Part shown: positions 52,922 to 62,688 of the stretch, one piece after another | Position numbering within the stretch: position 1 is the stretch's first letter | Layout: each line of letters starts with the position of its first letter | From: Avrilella dinanensis | Lineage (GTDB): Bacteria > Bacteroidota > Bacteroidia > Flavobacteriales > Flavobacteriaceae | Direction: 5' to 3' | DNA: 64,000 bases | Assembly: GCF_002807015.1 (NCBI RefSeq) | Contig: NZ_NIPO01000001.1 | Coordinates: 2,115,657-2,179,656 of the forward strand | Program-made: the position numbers and the translations under genes | The notes under the pieces: model-generated | Told to the model about the DNA's origin: nothing | The model's database searches: none | Seen by the model: only the letters and a program-made list of their open reading frames with translations

Positions 52922-53605
52922 ATGTCACATACTGTTCTTTCACTAAATAACACCACTGTATATCAGGGGAAAACGCCGATTCTTCGTGAGGTTAATATAG
53001 ATATCAAACAAGGGGAATTTATTTACCTTATCGGGAAAACCGGTGCCGGGAAAAGTAGTTTTATGAAAACTTTGTACGCCGATTTGCCTTTGCAGGAAGG
53101 CGAGGGACACATCGTTGGATTTGATTTACATACGTTGAAAGACAAAAATATCCCATATCTCAGACGGAAAATAGGTGTTGTTTTTCAGGATTTTAAGTTG
53201 CTGCCCGACAGGAATATTTACGAAAACCTGCGTTTTGTTCTAAAAGCTACCGGCTGGACTGATAATGCTGAGATTGATGCCCGGATAGAAGAAGTGCTCA
53301 AACGTGTTGGCATGGATATATACGCCCGGAAAATGCCTCATCAGGTGTCGGGTGGCGAGCAACAACGCGTGGCGATAGCACGTGCTTTACTCAACGACCC
53401 CGAATTGATTTTGGCAGATGAGCCTACCGGAAACCTCGATCCGCAAACCAGCGTAGAAATTATGGAGGTCCTGAAAGAAATTAATCAAAACGGAAGAACC
53501 ATTTTAATGGCAACACACGATTATGCCTTATTACTCAAATATCCTTCCAAAACACTCAAATGCGACGAAGGAAAAGTATTTGAAGTGGTGCAAAAAACGG
53601 TTTAA
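52922..53605 (+). CDS. ftsE: cell-division ABC ATPase FtsE
   Basis: 227 residues. Walker [10 protein letters not shown] (38-46), Q-loop [16 protein letters not shown], signature [14 protein letters not shown], Walker [13 protein letters not shown] and the H-loop ATHDY. The KLLPDR...NV segment is typical of FtsE rather than other MacB-like ATPases. FtsE works with FtsX at the septum. ftsX is not adjacent here. The stop overlaps the next glycosyltransferase start (TAATG at 53603-53607). Confidence 0.9.
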   Translation: MSHTVLSLNNTTVYQGKTPILREVNIDIKQGEFIYLIGKTGAGKSSFMKTLYADLPLQEGEGHIVGFDLHTLKDKNIPYLRRKIGVVFQDFKLLPDRNIYENLRFVLKATGWTDNAEIDARIEEVLKRVGMDIYARKMPHQVSGGEQQRVAIARALLNDPELILADEPTGNLDPQTSVEIMEVLKEINQNGRTILMATHDYALLLKYPSKTLKCDEGKVFEVVQKTV

Positions 53606-54504
53606 TGCTATCCATTTTAATTCCCACATATAATTATAATGTTTACCCTTTAGTAGAAGAACTCCACAGACAATGTTCTGCAATCAAAAATTTTACTTTT
53701 GAAATTGTAGTTTTTGACGATGGTTCAAAATTATTTCATCAAGAAAATAATCAGATTAATGATTTAGAAAATTGTTCTTACATTATTTTGCCACAAAACT
53801 CAGGATTGGCTCAAACAAGAAACCGCTTGATTGATGCGTCAAGATATGATTGGATTTTGTTGTTAGATAGCGATGTATTGCCTAAAAAACCCGATTTTAT
53901 ATTAAATTATTTACAGCAAACAACAAAGAACCCTTTTCCTATTTACTTTGGCGGAATTAGTTATTATAAAAATAAACCACCTGAAAATGAGCTTTTACGC
54001 TGGACCTATGGTATTGAAAGGGAAGAGCAAACCGCAGAGAAACGCACTAAGATAAACCCGCGTATTTTTTTGAGTTCTAATACTTTATTTGCCAAAAAAG
54101 TTTTTTCAGAAACTCACTATGATGATAGTATTGTGCAATACGGTTATGAAGATTTGCTTTTCAGTAAAGAGGTTTTAGCAAAAGGATTCCAAGTAATGCA
54201 TTTGGATAATCCTGTCTGGCATTTGAAATTAGATTCGAGTTGGGAATATCTACAAAAAGTTCGTACAGCATTGCAAACATTGCATACGCTTATCATAGAG
54301 GAAAAATTAGACTGGGAGGATACCGGAATCACCAAAATGTATAAAAAACTTAAGAACTATGGCGTGATAAACTGTATGTTGTTCATCAATAAAGCTTTAG
54401 GTGTTGAAAAATGGTTAGAAAAGAATTTACTATCTGCCAAGCCGAAAGTAAAATATCTTGATCTGTACCGCTTATTATACTTTTCTCGTTTAAACCACGT
54501 TTAG
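53605..54504 (+). CDS. glycosyltransferase family 2 protein
   Basis: 299 residues, GT-A fold. SILIPTYNYNVYPLVEEL, FDDGSKLFHQE, LPQNSGLAQTRNRL, LLLDSDVLPKKPDF with the metal-binding DSD, and GYEDLLFSKEVLAKGF with the catalytic acid. No membrane span. Sugar donor unknown. Start shares one base with the ftsE stop. It ends overlapping the stop of the convergent glycosyltransferase by 3 bases. Confidence 0.87.
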   Translation: MLSILIPTYNYNVYPLVEELHRQCSAIKNFTFEIVVFDDGSKLFHQENNQINDLENCSYIILPQNSGLAQTRNRLIDASRYDWILLLDSDVLPKKPDFILNYLQQTTKNPFPIYFGGISYYKNKPPENELLRWTYGIEREEQTAEKRTKINPRIFLSSNTLFAKKVFSETHYDDSIVQYGYEDLLFSKEVLAKGFQVMHLDNPVWHLKLDSSWEYLQKVRTALQTLHTLIIEEKLDWEDTGITKMYKKLKNYGVINCMLFINKALGVEKWLEKNLLSAKPKVKYLDLYRLLYFSRLNHV

Positions 54505-55586
54505 TTATTTTCTAATCGCTTATCAAATAACATTTTCCATTGTTGCATAATTTTATCAATACGATATTCTTCGGCTTTAGTGATTGCTCCTTCGGTTAAT
54601 TCCTGCTGTAAATTTCTGTTTTCGATAAATAAAGTAATAAAATCCGCTAACTCTCTTTCATTAGAAGCAATCAGAGCATTTTGGTTATGAGTCAATAAAT
54701 TCTGATTTTTGAGTTGGAAACAAATTATAGGTAAACCATAACTCATAGCTTCAATAAAAACCATAGGAAAAGCTTCAAAATAGGAAGTGTGTAATAAGAA
54801 ATCTGCTTTTAAATATTTTTCATTAATATTTTTTGTAGGATTATGAACAAAAACGTTGTTTTCTAAACCGTATGATTTTATTAATTTTTCTATATCTATT
54901 TCTCTTGTTGAGATTCCGTATATATCCAAGATGTAATCATTATATATTTGGACAACTTCTTTCCAAACTTTGAGCATTCTCTCATAACCTTTTAAAGGGA
55001 CAATTCTTCCGACGGCTATCGCTCTGTTGTTATTAAGTTTGCTATGTTCTTTCGGTTGAAAAGGTAAAGGATTAGGAATAATCATTTGTTTTTCTTTGGG
55101 AAAAAATTCAGGCAGATAATCTTCTTTTAAAAGAACTATTTTATCAAAAAGAGGTAATTTTCTGTTTATCAGGAAACGATTGATGTGTTTTTTTAAGCCT
55201 TTATAACTATGATTGATAAAGTAATCGGCATCTGCATGTAACTCATAAATACAAGGTATATTTTTCGGAATCCATTTTTTTATAAAAAGTCCTTTTATTC
55301 CATTATCGGTAACTACAACCCAATCAGGATTTATATTTTTAACTGATGATTTTAGGTACTTTCTGAATGTAAAAAAAGAGAAAATATTATTTATACGAAT
55401 AGGGCAGTAATGAATAGTGATTTTAGACGAAAAATCAAAAAAAGGTGTCAAAGTATTGTCGTTTGTAGATAAAATATGTATGTCATATCCCATTACTTCA
55501 ACCAAATAATTGATTTTATTGGATAATGTACGGCTCACGCCACCCGAATTGGTAACTTCTGTAGCTATGTAAAGAATTGTCATCAT
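54501..55586 (-). CDS. glycosyltransferase family 4 protein
   Basis: 361 residues from the ATG at 55586, overlapping the upstream gene's stop. The longer frame adds eight residues. GT-B fold: ATEVTNSGGVSRTLSNK, YELHADADYFI, AVGRIVPLKGYERMLKVWKEV and the donor-site FLLHTSYFEAFPMVFIEAMSYGLPII split over two motifs (E-x7-E). Part of the surface-polysaccharide locus, second of two tandem family 4 enzymes. Confidence 0.88.
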   Translation of the reverse strand: MMTILYIATEVTNSGGVSRTLSNKINYLVEVMGYDIHILSTNDNTLTPFFDFSSKITIHYCPIRINNIFSFFTFRKYLKSSVKNINPDWVVVTDNGIKGLFIKKWIPKNIPCIYELHADADYFINHSYKGLKKHINRFLINRKLPLFDKIVLLKEDYLPEFFPKEKQMIIPNPLPFQPKEHSKLNNNRAIAVGRIVPLKGYERMLKVWKEVVQIYNDYILDIYGISTREIDIEKLIKSYGLENNVFVHNPTKNINEKYLKADFLLHTSYFEAFPMVFIEAMSYGLPIICFQLKNQNLLTHNQNALIASNERELADFITLFIENRNLQQELTEGAITKAEEYRIDKIMQQWKMLFDKRLENN

Positions 55587-56668
55587 GATAGTTGCATTAA
55601 GTCCAACCATTGATTTCCAATGGTTTCTAAATCAAATTTTTTCACAGAAGTTATAGCATTTGTTTTACAATACTCATATAAAACATCATCATTCCACATA
55701 CGATTCATCGCTAACGCCAGCTCATTGATATTTTGATTTTCAACTAATAAACCATTTTTTTCGTGGATAATAATTTCATTTGGTCCAGACACACAGTTAT
55801 AGGAGACAACAGGCGTTCCGCATGCCAAACTTTCAATGAGTACATTAGGAAGTCCTTCAAAAGCACTGCATAAAACGGTAAATTTAGCCCGATACATATA
55901 AGCATATGGATTTGGTTGGAAGCCGGTGAAAATAACATTTTGGGAAATATTTAATTGATTAGCTAACTCTTTGTATTGGTTGATTAATTTTCCATCACCA
56001 CAGATAACCAAAGGAATCGTTATCGCAGAATTTGCATAAGCCTTTAGTAAATGATCAAATTGCTTAATGGTGTTTTCCATTTGTCCTACTGCCAATATGA
56101 AATTACCTTTCAAATCAATAGATTTAAGCATTTTTTGATGTACTAAATCAAAATCTACAGGATTATAAATAAGTTTTATATGCTTGAAATCATATTGTTG
56201 TTTCACTTTTTTCTGCATATAATCTGTAATCACAACAACAGCTTTTGCCTTGTTGTATATTGCATTTGCCCAGCTTTTATTAGGCGGAATATAGTGTGTT
56301 AAATCTGAGCTGTGAACAGTAAGAAAGAATGGTGCATTGTAAACCAACTTACTGATTAATAACTCTTGAAGATTCTTGGTACGAAATCGAAAATCAATGA
56401 TATAATCAAATTTGTGTTTTCTAAAATATTGATATAGAGCTTTTAATCGGGTAAAACGCCCTATCAGCCCATCATTTACTTTATGTTTTTGTGTAGAAAA
56501 AACAATTCCTTTGTAATCATACCCAGGTTCGTCTATAACTGTAATAATATATACTTCTATTCCACAGGAATCGAAAAACTGAGACAAATTAGCCATAACC
56601 TTATCGCCACCACCACCGCTTAACCGGTAGGCTATCAATGCAATTTTATATTTATTTTGAAGTGTCAA
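55583..56668 (-). CDS. glycosyltransferase family 4 protein
   Basis: 361 residues. GT-B fold with RLSGGGGDKVMANL (acceptor-side Gly loop), LTVHSSDLTHYI, IYNPVDFDLV, LAVGQMENTIKQFDHLLKAY and CSAFEGLPNVLIESLACGTP (E-x7-E). Upstream and overlapping its neighbour, so the two are co-transcribed leftwards. A rightward family 2 gene is divergent from it. Donor and acceptor unknown. Confidence 0.9.
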   Translation of the reverse strand: MTLQNKYKIALIAYRLSGGGGDKVMANLSQFFDSCGIEVYIITVIDEPGYDYKGIVFSTQKHKVNDGLIGRFTRLKALYQYFRKHKFDYIIDFRFRTKNLQELLISKLVYNAPFFLTVHSSDLTHYIPPNKSWANAIYNKAKAVVVITDYMQKKVKQQYDFKHIKLIYNPVDFDLVHQKMLKSIDLKGNFILAVGQMENTIKQFDHLLKAYANSAITIPLVICGDGKLINQYKELANQLNISQNVIFTGFQPNPYAYMYRAKFTVLCSAFEGLPNVLIESLACGTPVVSYNCVSGPNEIIIHEKNGLLVENQNINELALAMNRMWNDDVLYEYCKTNAITSVKKFDLETIGNQWLDLMQLS

Positions 56669-56678
56669 GCAGGTTTGT

Positions 56679-56686
56679 TATTTTTG
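56679..56686 (+). promoter_or_regulatory. -7 promoter box TATTTTTG
   Basis: Exact TAnnTTTG match 17 bases before the family 2 glycosyltransferase ATG at 56703, in the short divergent gap. Confidence 0.5.
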
Positions 56687-56702
56687 TTAAAATTAAACTT
56701 TT

Positions 56703-57602
56703 ATGAATCAGCCGCCTTTGGTAAGTATTATTTGTCTTTGTTATAATCATGAACAATATGTACTTGAGAGTTTAAACTCGGTGCTTAATCAAAGTTACAA
56801 AAATATTGAAATTATCATTGTTGATGACAACAGTACGGATAATTCTGTTGAAATCATTGAAAAATGGATAGAAGACAAAAATATTGCTGTTCGGTTTATT
56901 AAACATGAAACAAACATTGGTAATAACAAAGCTTTTAATCATGCAGTTCAAACAGCCAAAGGAAGTTATCTGATTGATTTTGCAACTGATGATGTTTTAT
57001 TAGAAGATGCTGTAGAAATTCAGATTGATACATTTTTGAAGAATCCGGATGCCTCTTTAGTATTCGGAAATGCAGAAGTTATTAGTGAAAAAGGACAATT
57101 TCTCCATTATTTTTTTCATGCTGATGAAAATAAAAAAGTGACAGAAACTTCGATTAAGAATACCACCTATGAAAGTATTCTTCAAGGAGGAAACTGTATG
57201 TGTTCTGTCAGCAGTATGGTAAAACGTTCTTGTTTTGAAAAAATAAATGGGTATGATGAAGAACTGTTTTACGAAGATTTAGATTTGTGGCTACGTCTTT
57301 CTCGTACCAGTAAGTTTGTTTTTATAGATCAACCTTTGGTTCAGAAAAGGATTGTGGAGAACTCACAATCCAGTTTTTTTAAAATAAATAAAAATGATTA
57401 TGCTTTAAAAATTAATAACACAACCTACAAGGTGTTGAAAAAAGCATATTATATGAATGAAAAAAAATCTGAGTACAAAGCCCTGTTAAAACGAATTCAT
57501 CACGAGATAAAACATAATAAGGAGCTATGCAACTATAAATTACTCATGAAGTTACTCCTATTAAAAATAAAAACTGAATATAAGATTAAAGTTACAAACT
57601 AG
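56703..57602 (+). CDS. glycosyltransferase family 2 protein
   Basis: 299 residues, GT-A fold. VSIICLCYNHEQYVLESL, IIIVDDNSTDNSVEII, YLIDFATDDVLLEDAVE (the metal site reads DFATDD) and the C-terminal FYEDLDLWLRLSRTSKF. Soluble, very basic tail. The only rightward gene in a leftward block, with its own promoter. Its 3' end overlaps the convergent cupin gene by 11 bases. Confidence 0.88.
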   Translation: MNQPPLVSIICLCYNHEQYVLESLNSVLNQSYKNIEIIIVDDNSTDNSVEIIEKWIEDKNIAVRFIKHETNIGNNKAFNHAVQTAKGSYLIDFATDDVLLEDAVEIQIDTFLKNPDASLVFGNAEVISEKGQFLHYFFHADENKKVTETSIKNTTYESILQGGNCMCSVSSMVKRSCFEKINGYDEELFYEDLDLWLRLSRTSKFVFIDQPLVQKRIVENSQSSFFKINKNDYALKINNTTYKVLKKAYYMNEKKSEYKALLKRIHHEIKHNKELCNYKLLMKLLLLKIKTEYKIKVTN

Positions 57603-57990
57603 TCAAATATTTTTTGAATTCCTCATAATCTCTAATGTAATCACTCTCGTCAAACTCGCCTGAGGAAACAACCAAGCACACAGCTCCAGCAGAGAAATTT
57701 CTTAACTCTCGCCACATATTTGTTGGAACATATAAACCTTCGTTGGGTTTAAATAAATTATAAACACTTTCTTGGTTTCCGTTATTTAAAACAACCTCAA
57801 AACTACCCGCTACTGCTATGATAAACTCTTTTTGATTTTTATGGGCATGACCACCTCGTTTTGCACCACTCGGTACATCATATAAGTAATAAACACGTTG
57901 TATTTTGAAAGGAATTGTAGCTCTTTCTATTACTGATAAATTACCTCTAGGGTCTTCTATTTTAGGTAAGGGTAGTATTTGATTTTTCAT
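57592..57990 (-). CDS. FdtA/QdtA-like dTDP-4-keto-6-deoxyhexose 3,4-ketoisomerase (cupin)
   Basis: 132 residues from the ATG at 57990. The longer frame lies inside the upstream gene. WxcM-like cupin: DPRGNLSVIE, RVYYLYDVPSGAKRGGHAHK with the catalytic His pair, and LYVPTNMWRELRNFS. FdtA and QdtA move the keto group of dTDP-4-keto-6-deoxyglucose to C3 before transamination. The DegT-type transaminase at 61591 supplies the next step. Start overlaps the preceding stop (TAATG). Confidence 0.87.
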   Translation of the reverse strand: MKNQILPLPKIEDPRGNLSVIERATIPFKIQRVYYLYDVPSGAKRGGHAHKNQKEFIIAVAGSFEVVLNNGNQESVYNLFKPNEGLYVPTNMWRELRNFSAGAVCLVVSSGEFDESDYIRDYEEFKKYLTSL

Positions 57991-58739
57991 TATAATTTGA
58001 TGGTTAAATAGTCTTCTAAATCTTTTTCTTCTTCTTTCCAATTACGAATGAGTCCATTTTTTATAAACTTAACAGGGACTCCTCCAAATAAGTTGTTTTG
58101 ACCATATTTTGTTAAATCTTTATTACATACAGAGTTAGAAGCAATCAAGGAATAATTCGGTATTTTGGTATTTTTCATAATTGTAACACGACTACCAGTT
58201 GAAATATAAGATTCCATAAATATTTCTCCTTTTTTGAAAACTTTCTTGTTGATGCTTAAATCATACAAATCGTGAAAGTTAGTGTCGATAAGCTGACTCT
58301 CGTCTCCAATTTTAACATGATTTCCCATTGTTATTTTATTAGAACAGACTACTTTGCTGTTATTAGCAATGGTACACATATATCCGGTTTCTAAAACCGC
58401 ATTTTTTTCAATATATATTTTAAAATCATAGCCGATTTGAATAGGACCATTTACTTCCCAAGTACCTTGCATAAATAATTCAGCTGACTTAGCAGATTTT
58501 TTAAAAATTTCAAATCTGTGACCAAAAGTAATAATACCGGCCTTGATAGGGGTATTGATAATAAACTTTCCTGATAGGCTTGTAAAACTACATTGACCGA
58601 AGATAATAATCGGAAATTTCAAAGCGTCTTTAATTGGAAAAAATTTTAAATTAATGTAAATGGTCTTCATCCAATTGATACTTTTATACAATTGAAATTT
58701 TATTCTATACGTGAGGTATTGCTTTTTTAAAAAACTCAT
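57990..58739 (-). CDS. left-handed-beta-helix (hexapeptide) acyltransferase
   Basis: 249 residues. Irregular hexapeptide repeats (about 75-225) such as VVCSNKITMGNHVKIGDES, ISTGSRVTIMKN and IPNYSLIASNSVCNK, ending in GGVPVKFIKNG, typical of LbetaH acetyltransferases. It could N-acetylate the 3-amino sugar made by FdtA/FdtB or O-acetylate the glycan. No catalytic His is certain from sequence. Overlaps the flippase upstream by 4 bases and the cupin downstream by 1. Confidence 0.82.
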   Translation of the reverse strand: MSFLKKQYLTYRIKFQLYKSINWMKTIYINLKFFPIKDALKFPIIIFGQCSFTSLSGKFIINTPIKAGIITFGHRFEIFKKSAKSAELFMQGTWEVNGPIQIGYDFKIYIEKNAVLETGYMCTIANNSKVVCSNKITMGNHVKIGDESQLIDTNFHDLYDLSINKKVFKKGEIFMESYISTGSRVTIMKNTKIPNYSLIASNSVCNKDLTKYGQNNLFGGVPVKFIKNGLIRNWKEEEKDLEDYLTIKL

Positions 58740-60175
58740 TTTTTATAGATATCTAATATTTTTTTTAGAGATAATAAGCTAATAATCAATGCGGATAACC
58801 CATTAAAAATATTACTTATTAAAGTATCTTCTAATATAAGAGAAATTAAAATATTAATCACTAATAGGGTTCCGGAAATTATTAAATAATTTATAATTTC
58901 CTTATTCATTCTGAAATTAAACATTTGGTGGGTAATGAATAGATTTCCGATAAAATGTATAAAGAAATAAAGTGAAAAGGCATAGGCAACTCCTGTTAAT
59001 CTGAAAAAATAAAAACCTGTAACATGGAGCCCTAAAAAAGCAAGATTAAATATTGTAGAATTTAATATTATAAAACGGTTTGAGGCTTTTACTAGGATTA
59101 CATACCCCAGTGTCCAAGAAAAAACTTTAAAGAAGATGCCCAAACTAGCAATTTTCATCAAATGGATACTATCGGAAAAACTTTCACTATACAAAATGTT
59201 TATTACCAAAGGTGCTAAAGTGATAAGCCAAAGTAACATAGGGATTACAATGAGCAAGCCTATATACAATTGTTGATTTACATTTAAGTTTAAGGTAATC
59301 GAGGTAATATTGTTTTTTGCTATTCTTGGAAAATATTCATTCCCCATCACTACAAAAACTAATCCTATGTACGAATTTAAAATAGTGAAAGCTGCAACAT
59401 AAAGTCCCACTTCCTCTAAATTTCCAGCTTTTGAAATATATACTTGAACTAAATAAATACTCAATAGAGTTATTGTACCGGTGAAGCTAAAGGTGATACT
59501 CGAACTGAGTATTGGTTTTGCTTCCTGAATAATTTCTTTCTTGTGAACTCTAATTTTAGCGTAGTTGTTGTATTTTAAAGCGAAATAAATGATAATGACC
59601 TCGACAATAGTGATGATTAAAAAATTATAGAAAATACCATTAATTCTAAAATAATAATACAATGGGATCGTAATTAGTATCCCAACAATATTAGCGATAA
59701 TGTTCACATTTGCAAGAAGCTTAAGCTTGTTCGTTGCCTGAAAAATACTGATATATCCAGAGAAAATCTGTTTAAAAAAAACAGAAACTGAAAGTAACTG
59801 AAATGCCCAGGTAAAATCATCCGTGTCGAAAGCTAAAGAGGATAGTTGTTTCGAAAAAATAAAACACAGTAAACTACCTATAATGCCTAAAATACAAATT
59901 ATCTTACTTATAACATATATTTTTCGGGTTATTGTTTCATCATCTGTTTCTTTTGATAACAACTTTATAATGCTTGTAGGTAAACCAAAGCTTGTGATAG
60001 CAATAATTAAAGAAAAGGAAGAACTCAAAAGACCTAAAATACCAACGCCTTGAGTGCCTAGCCAGAAAGCTGCTATTTTGGATCGAACAATCCCTGTTAG
60101 TAAAGAAACTAATTGAACGTATCCAAAAACTGAAGTTTTTTGAAGAATATTCCTATACTCTTTTTTGCCATTCAT
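58736..60175 (-). CDS. Wzx-like O-antigen flippase
   Basis: 479 residues, about fourteen membrane helices, MATE/MVF-like polysaccharide transporter fold. N-terminal FGYVQLVSLLTGIVRSKIAAFWLGTQGVGILGLL in the family position. Should flip lipid-linked oligosaccharide across the inner membrane. AT-rich compared with flanking genes, common for surface-glycan loci exchanged between strains. 4-base overlap with the acyltransferase downstream. 128 bases separate it from a second flippase upstream. Confidence 0.88.
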   Translation of the reverse strand: MNGKKEYRNILQKTSVFGYVQLVSLLTGIVRSKIAAFWLGTQGVGILGLLSSSFSLIIAITSFGLPTSIIKLLSKETDDETITRKIYVISKIICILGIIGSLLCFIFSKQLSSLAFDTDDFTWAFQLLSVSVFFKQIFSGYISIFQATNKLKLLANVNIIANIVGILITIPLYYYFRINGIFYNFLIITIVEVIIIYFALKYNNYAKIRVHKKEIIQEAKPILSSSITFSFTGTITLLSIYLVQVYISKAGNLEEVGLYVAAFTILNSYIGLVFVVMGNEYFPRIAKNNITSITLNLNVNQQLYIGLLIVIPMLLWLITLAPLVINILYSESFSDSIHLMKIASLGIFFKVFSWTLGYVILVKASNRFIILNSTIFNLAFLGLHVTGFYFFRLTGVAYAFSLYFFIHFIGNLFITHQMFNFRMNKEIINYLIISGTLLVINILISLILEDTLISNIFNGLSALIISLLSLKKILDIYKK

Positions 60176-60303
60176 CTAAAATATTTTTATTTCATTTAAT
60201 AATAAACCTTATTTTTCAACCTTGATGAAAACCAGAACATTATACTTTAATATTATCAAATTTTTACTGTATGAGAAAGTTAGATAAATATTAATGTTCC
60301 TTT

Positions 60304-61590
60304 TTAAGCAGAGCTTTCTTTTTCTTGTTTAAAATAGAGGAAAATACAAAATATTGTTACAAAAAAAGATATCAAATACCTCAAAGCATCGGCGATTACC
60401 ACACCTTCCACGCCAAATATATCCACAAAATAATTGGCTAACAAATAAAAAATAACCAAAGAAAGAATTTCTGTAAAAATAAAATATTTGAACAGCCTTT
60501 TTGCCAGAAACTGATAAGACAAAACAATCGACGCCAGCTTGATAAAATCGCCGATGAGTTGCCATTTGAACAAATCGGCAACACCGTCAAATCCTGGAAA
60601 AATCAGGGCAACAACCCAATCCCGCAAAATATACAATAGCAACATGCCTAAACCGAATATAGGCAGTAAGGTTTTATAAATATGAAAAGTTTCTTTTTTA
60701 AACTCAGCAGCGGTATGGATTTGGGAAAATTTGGGTAACACATACATCGTGAATACCGCACTCGAAAACAGCATATAGTTTTTAGAAATATTCGTCATTG
60801 CCGTCCAGGTTCCTGAATCATTTTCAGACAGTTTGTCCGTTAGCATATTACGAATATCAATACTCACATAGTTAATCAGAATCGAGGACACAAACGCCAT
60901 CATTGCATATATCATAAAACTCTTGACAATAGTAGAATCGACTGATAACGAAAATTGAAGTCGTTTTTTGAAAAAACGAAAAAGCAACACAATCAGTATC
61001 ATTAACTGAAATATCGGACTGATGATAATAGCTAAAAATACGCCTTCTAGTTGATTTGTGAATAATAAAAGAACCGTGAGAGCTGTAGCTAATAAATACC
61101 CGACGAAATCAATAAAGGCTAATTTTTTGTATACCGATAATCCATTTGCGACAGCATAAAATAACCGTTGAATACCAATAGTTGGTGACAGTATTGCCAT
61201 GGCTTTTATTATCCAACCATACTCATTCGTTCCAAACAAACTTTCGCTGATATAACCGGCTCCTAAAAGCAAAACGATAAAAACCAAAAAGCTTCCGATA
61301 AGTGTCAGTAAAAATGAGGTAGAAAGTACATTTTTAAGCTGTTTTTGCTGATATTTTGTTTCGGCGATGTGCCTGATTACACCGTTAAAAGTACCCAATG
61401 ACGAAAAAGTCGTGACCATGTTCAGCATATCGCGTAACTGCCCGATTCTATGCACACCTACTTCCCCGAGATGAACAGCAATCAGCCGTTGTACAACGAC
61501 TGATATAACCAATTTACTCGCCATGACCACACCGTTTAGCGAAGTCATTTTGAGCAACAGATTGTTTTTTATGTAGTCTTTTATGTTCAA
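60304..61590 (-). CDS. second Wzx-like flippase
   Basis: 428 residues, about twelve membrane helices. N-terminus MTSLNGVVMASKLVISVVVQRLIAVHLG and VGVHRIGQLRDML fit the polysaccharide-transport superfamily. It starts 0 bases after the transaminase stop (61591), so it belongs with the transaminase-GNAT operon. Two flippases within 1.5 kb may serve two substrates, or one may be redundant. Confidence 0.86.
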   Translation of the reverse strand: MNIKDYIKNNLLLKMTSLNGVVMASKLVISVVVQRLIAVHLGEVGVHRIGQLRDMLNMVTTFSSLGTFNGVIRHIAETKYQQKQLKNVLSTSFLLTLIGSFLVFIVLLLGAGYISESLFGTNEYGWIIKAMAILSPTIGIQRLFYAVANGLSVYKKLAFIDFVGYLLATALTVLLLFTNQLEGVFLAIIISPIFQLMILIVLLFRFFKKRLQFSLSVDSTIVKSFMIYAMMAFVSSILINYVSIDIRNMLTDKLSENDSGTWTAMTNISKNYMLFSSAVFTMYVLPKFSQIHTAAEFKKETFHIYKTLLPIFGLGMLLLYILRDWVVALIFPGFDGVADLFKWQLIGDFIKLASIVLSYQFLAKRLFKYFIFTEILSLVIFYLLANYFVDIFGVEGVVIADALRYLISFFVTIFCIFLYFKQEKESSA

Positions 61591-62688
61591 TTAATAAGCA
61601 TTTATAACTTCGATAATTCGGGTAACTTCATCGGCTGTCAGCATTTGATGACACGGCAGACTCACGATTTGCTGATGAATCAATTCTGAAAGAGGTAGAC
61701 GTAAATTGGCAAAATCTTTCATACCGGCTTGCAGATGTGAGGCAATAGGGTAGTGAATCAATGTTTGAATTCCGTTTTCCAACAAAAATTGCTGGAAATT
61801 TTCCCGGTTTTCCACTCGAACGGCAAAAACATGGAAAACGTGAGCTTCCTCCACGTCCAAGGAAGGTAAAGCTATTTTCGGATTGTCAATTTCAGATAAA
61901 TATCGCTTGGCAATTTTCCTTCTTTCCTGATTATTTCTGTCTAAATCCGGTAATTTCAAACTCAAAAATGCCGCCTGAATTTCGTCTAATCGAGAATTAA
62001 TTCCTTGATATTTATTGTGGTATTTCATTTCTGAACCATAGTTCCGTAAAGCATTGATACAATTTGCCAAATCATCATCGTTGGTCGTAACCGCACCTCC
62101 GTCGCCAAGGCAGCCCAGATTTTTTCCGGGATAAAAACTAAACCCTGCGGCATCGCCGATAGCCCCGGCCGTCATTTCGTCACAAACAGCTCCGTGTGCT
62201 TGTGCAGCATCTTCGACGAGTAGCAGATTATGCTTTTGTGCCAGTACTTTTATGGCTTTTGCTTCAGTTACTTGTCCATACAAATGAACCATCAAAATGG
62301 CTTTGGTGCTCGGGTTGATATGAGCCTCAATACTTTTTACTGTCAGATTATAATTCAACAAATTAGTATCTGCCAAAACAGGTTTCAGTCCGGCGTTGAT
62401 GATGGATAAAATACTGGCAATGTATGTGTTAGAAGAAACGATAACTTCATCTCCGGGTTGAAGTTTACCAAGTTCAATATATGCCTTAAAAATCAGTGTC
62501 AAAGCATCTAACCCGTTAGCAACACCCAGGCATCTTCTGACACCGCAATAGTTGGCAAAAGTTCGTTCAAATTCGAGCAATTGTTCGCCGAGAATATACC
62601 GGCTGGCATCAAAAACCGCCTGTACTTTCTTTAAAAAAGCCTGCTCATAAGGCTTGTTGATTTTATTAAGGTCTAAATAAGGTATCAT
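61591..62688 (-). CDS. DegT/DnrJ/EryC1 sugar aminotransferase (FdtB/QdtB-like)
   Basis: 365 residues from the ATG at 62688, where family homology starts ([18 protein letters not shown]). The longer frame overlaps the GNAT gene. PLP fold: [40 protein letters not shown] with Lys189 binding PLP, and [25 protein letters not shown] across two motifs. The pattern favours 3-keto sugar transaminases such as FdtB and QdtB. With FdtA-like at 57592 it would give dTDP-3-amino-3,6-dideoxyhexose. 4-base overlap with the upstream gene. Confidence 0.9.
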   Translation of the reverse strand: MIPYLDLNKINKPYEQAFLKKVQAVFDASRYILGEQLLEFERTFANYCGVRRCLGVANGLDALTLIFKAYIELGKLQPGDEVIVSSNTYIASILSIINAGLKPVLADTNLLNYNLTVKSIEAHINPSTKAILMVHLYGQVTEAKAIKVLAQKHNLLLVEDAAQAHGAVCDEMTAGAIGDAAGFSFYPGKNLGCLGDGGAVTTNDDDLANCINALRNYGSEMKYHNKYQGINSRLDEIQAAFLSLKLPDLDRNNQERRKIAKRYLSEIDNPKIALPSLDVEEAHVFHVFAVRVENRENFQQFLLENGIQTLIHYPIASHLQAGMKDFANLRLPLSELIHQQIVSLPCHQMLTADEVTRIIEVINAY

